Of a DNA stretch of 64,000 nt, positions 63,480-64,000 are shown in pieces. How positions within the stretch are numbered: position 1 is the stretch's first letter; each line of letters begins with the position of its first letter. Source of the DNA: Closterium sp. Naga37s-1 (Eukaryota; Streptophyta; Zygnematophyceae; Desmidiales; Closteriaceae). The position numbers were made by a program, and so were the translations under genes. The stretch covers positions 1,253,001 through 1,317,000 of the forward strand of contig CANJKZ010001023.1 in NCBI GenBank assembly GCA_947471745.1, given 5' to 3'. The notes below the pieces were generated by a model. That model worked only from the letters and a program-made list of their open reading frames with translations. It searched no databases and was not told the DNA's origin.

Positions 63480-64000
63480 TGTCGAGCTCTCTTAGAGGCC
63501 CCTCTCACGGCCCCTCGCGCCACCCTTTGCGGCCCCGTCGCCGCCCCTAGCGGCCCCGTCGCCGCTCTTCCAGGCCCCTCGCGGCCCCTAGCGGCCCCGT
63601 TGCCACCCCTACGCGGCCCCGTCGCCGCCCCTAGCGGCCCTGTCGCCGCCCCTAGTGGCCCCGTTACCGCCTCCCTCCCTACGCGGCCCCGTTGCCGCCC
63701 CTACGCGGCCCCGTCGCCGCCCCTAGTGGCCCCGTCGCCGCCCCTACGCGGCCCCGTCGCCGCCCCTAGCATCCCCGTAGCCGCTCCCCTCCCTACGCGG
63801 CCCCATCGCCGCCCCTACGCGGCCTCGTCGCCGCCCCTACGCGGCCCCGTCGCCGCCCCTAGCGGCCCCGTTGCCGCCCCTAGCGGCCCCGTCGCCGCTC
63901 CCCTCCCTACGCGGCCCCGTCGCCGCCCCTACGCGGCCCCGTCGCCGCCCCTACGCGGCCCCGTCACCGCCCCTAGCGGCCCCGTCGCCGCTCCCCTCCC
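63480..64000. repeat. GC-rich leader repeats of element F
   Basis: Tandem 20-22 bp units around CCCCTACGCGGCCCCGTCGC with TAGCGG/TAGTGG variants, more regular than in B. It is non-coding by position between PBS and gag. Confidence 0.93.

Larger units (their letters stand above)
63238..64000 (+). mobile_element. 5' end of copia element F, continues beyond the window
   Basis: A 125-bp LTR (63238-63362) starts TGTCAAACTCATATTATATA, contains GCTATAGTGGGGTAGACACT and CCTAGGGTTTCC, and ends TTCTTCACA. The PBS TGGTATAGAGCAGG follows at 63363, then the same GTTCCC-TAGT-GGGAAC hairpin as in B and a GC-rich leader. It is the same lineage as B by LTR core, PBS and leader. The 5-bp target would be GGATT (63233-63237). 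Its 3' side is outside the window. Confidence 0.93.

Noticed and set aside
1..64000. tRNA or rRNA genes
   Set aside because: No cloverleaf with GGTTCRANNCC-type T-loop at proper spacing and no rRNA core motif was noticed. The PBS sites are complements of a tRNA end, not tRNA genes.

Overview
This is nuclear DNA of a green plant lineage organism. The evidence is multi-exon genes with GT/AG introns, a plant-specific U-box kinase family, phytocyanin-like exons, and Ty1/copia elements whose primer-binding sites resemble the plant initiator-Met-tRNA type (TGGTATCAGAGC and variants). High GC, long low-complexity protein tracts and GC-rich copia leaders suggest an early-diverging streptophyte (charophyte alga such as a zygnematophyte, or a bryophyte). 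The genus cannot be fixed from the sequence alone.

Layout. 1-760: a 19-bp minisatellite and a cupredoxin (phytocyanin/ENODL-like) exon. 1195-20097: a nest of transposons. An old minus-strand copia element (A) has a hAT element (1300-5381) and a small non-autonomous LTR element (C, 5466-7548) inside its 3' LTR, and a full-length plus-strand copia element (B, 7862-15294) inside its pol gene. 21641-23396: a nine-exon TXNDC9/PLP3 (phosducin-like thioredoxin-fold) gene. 24450-33799 and 36881-47205: two tandem paralogous genes (K1, K2) for USP-like/protein kinase/U-box proteins with very long low-complexity linkers. Between them lie a foldback repeat and a Harbinger-type MITE. 48676-48852 (minus): a 58-aa complex I B12/NDUFB3-like gene. 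49786-57279 (minus): a decayed full-length copia element (D). 57611-59726: an inverted second copy of the phytocyanin exon plus minisatellite. 61712-63237: a Ty3/gypsy pol fragment (E), cut by the 5' end of another copia element (F) that runs off the window.

Host genes. K1 and K2 probably encode E3 ligase-kinases. The TXNDC9-like protein is probably a co-chaperone of CCT/tubulin folding, and the B12-like protein a subunit of mitochondrial complex I. No operon-like linkage is expected or seen.

Most unusual signal. Within K1 and K2, truncated extra copies of exons or intron segments repeatedly sit beside 16-28 bp palindromes of the type (T)TTTGAG-[AATT or TCGA]-CTCAAA(A), or close hairpin variants. 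One intron of K2 carries ten tandem 49-bp units, each holding a 28-bp palindrome. All exon models here were derived by eye from splice-site phase and family motifs.
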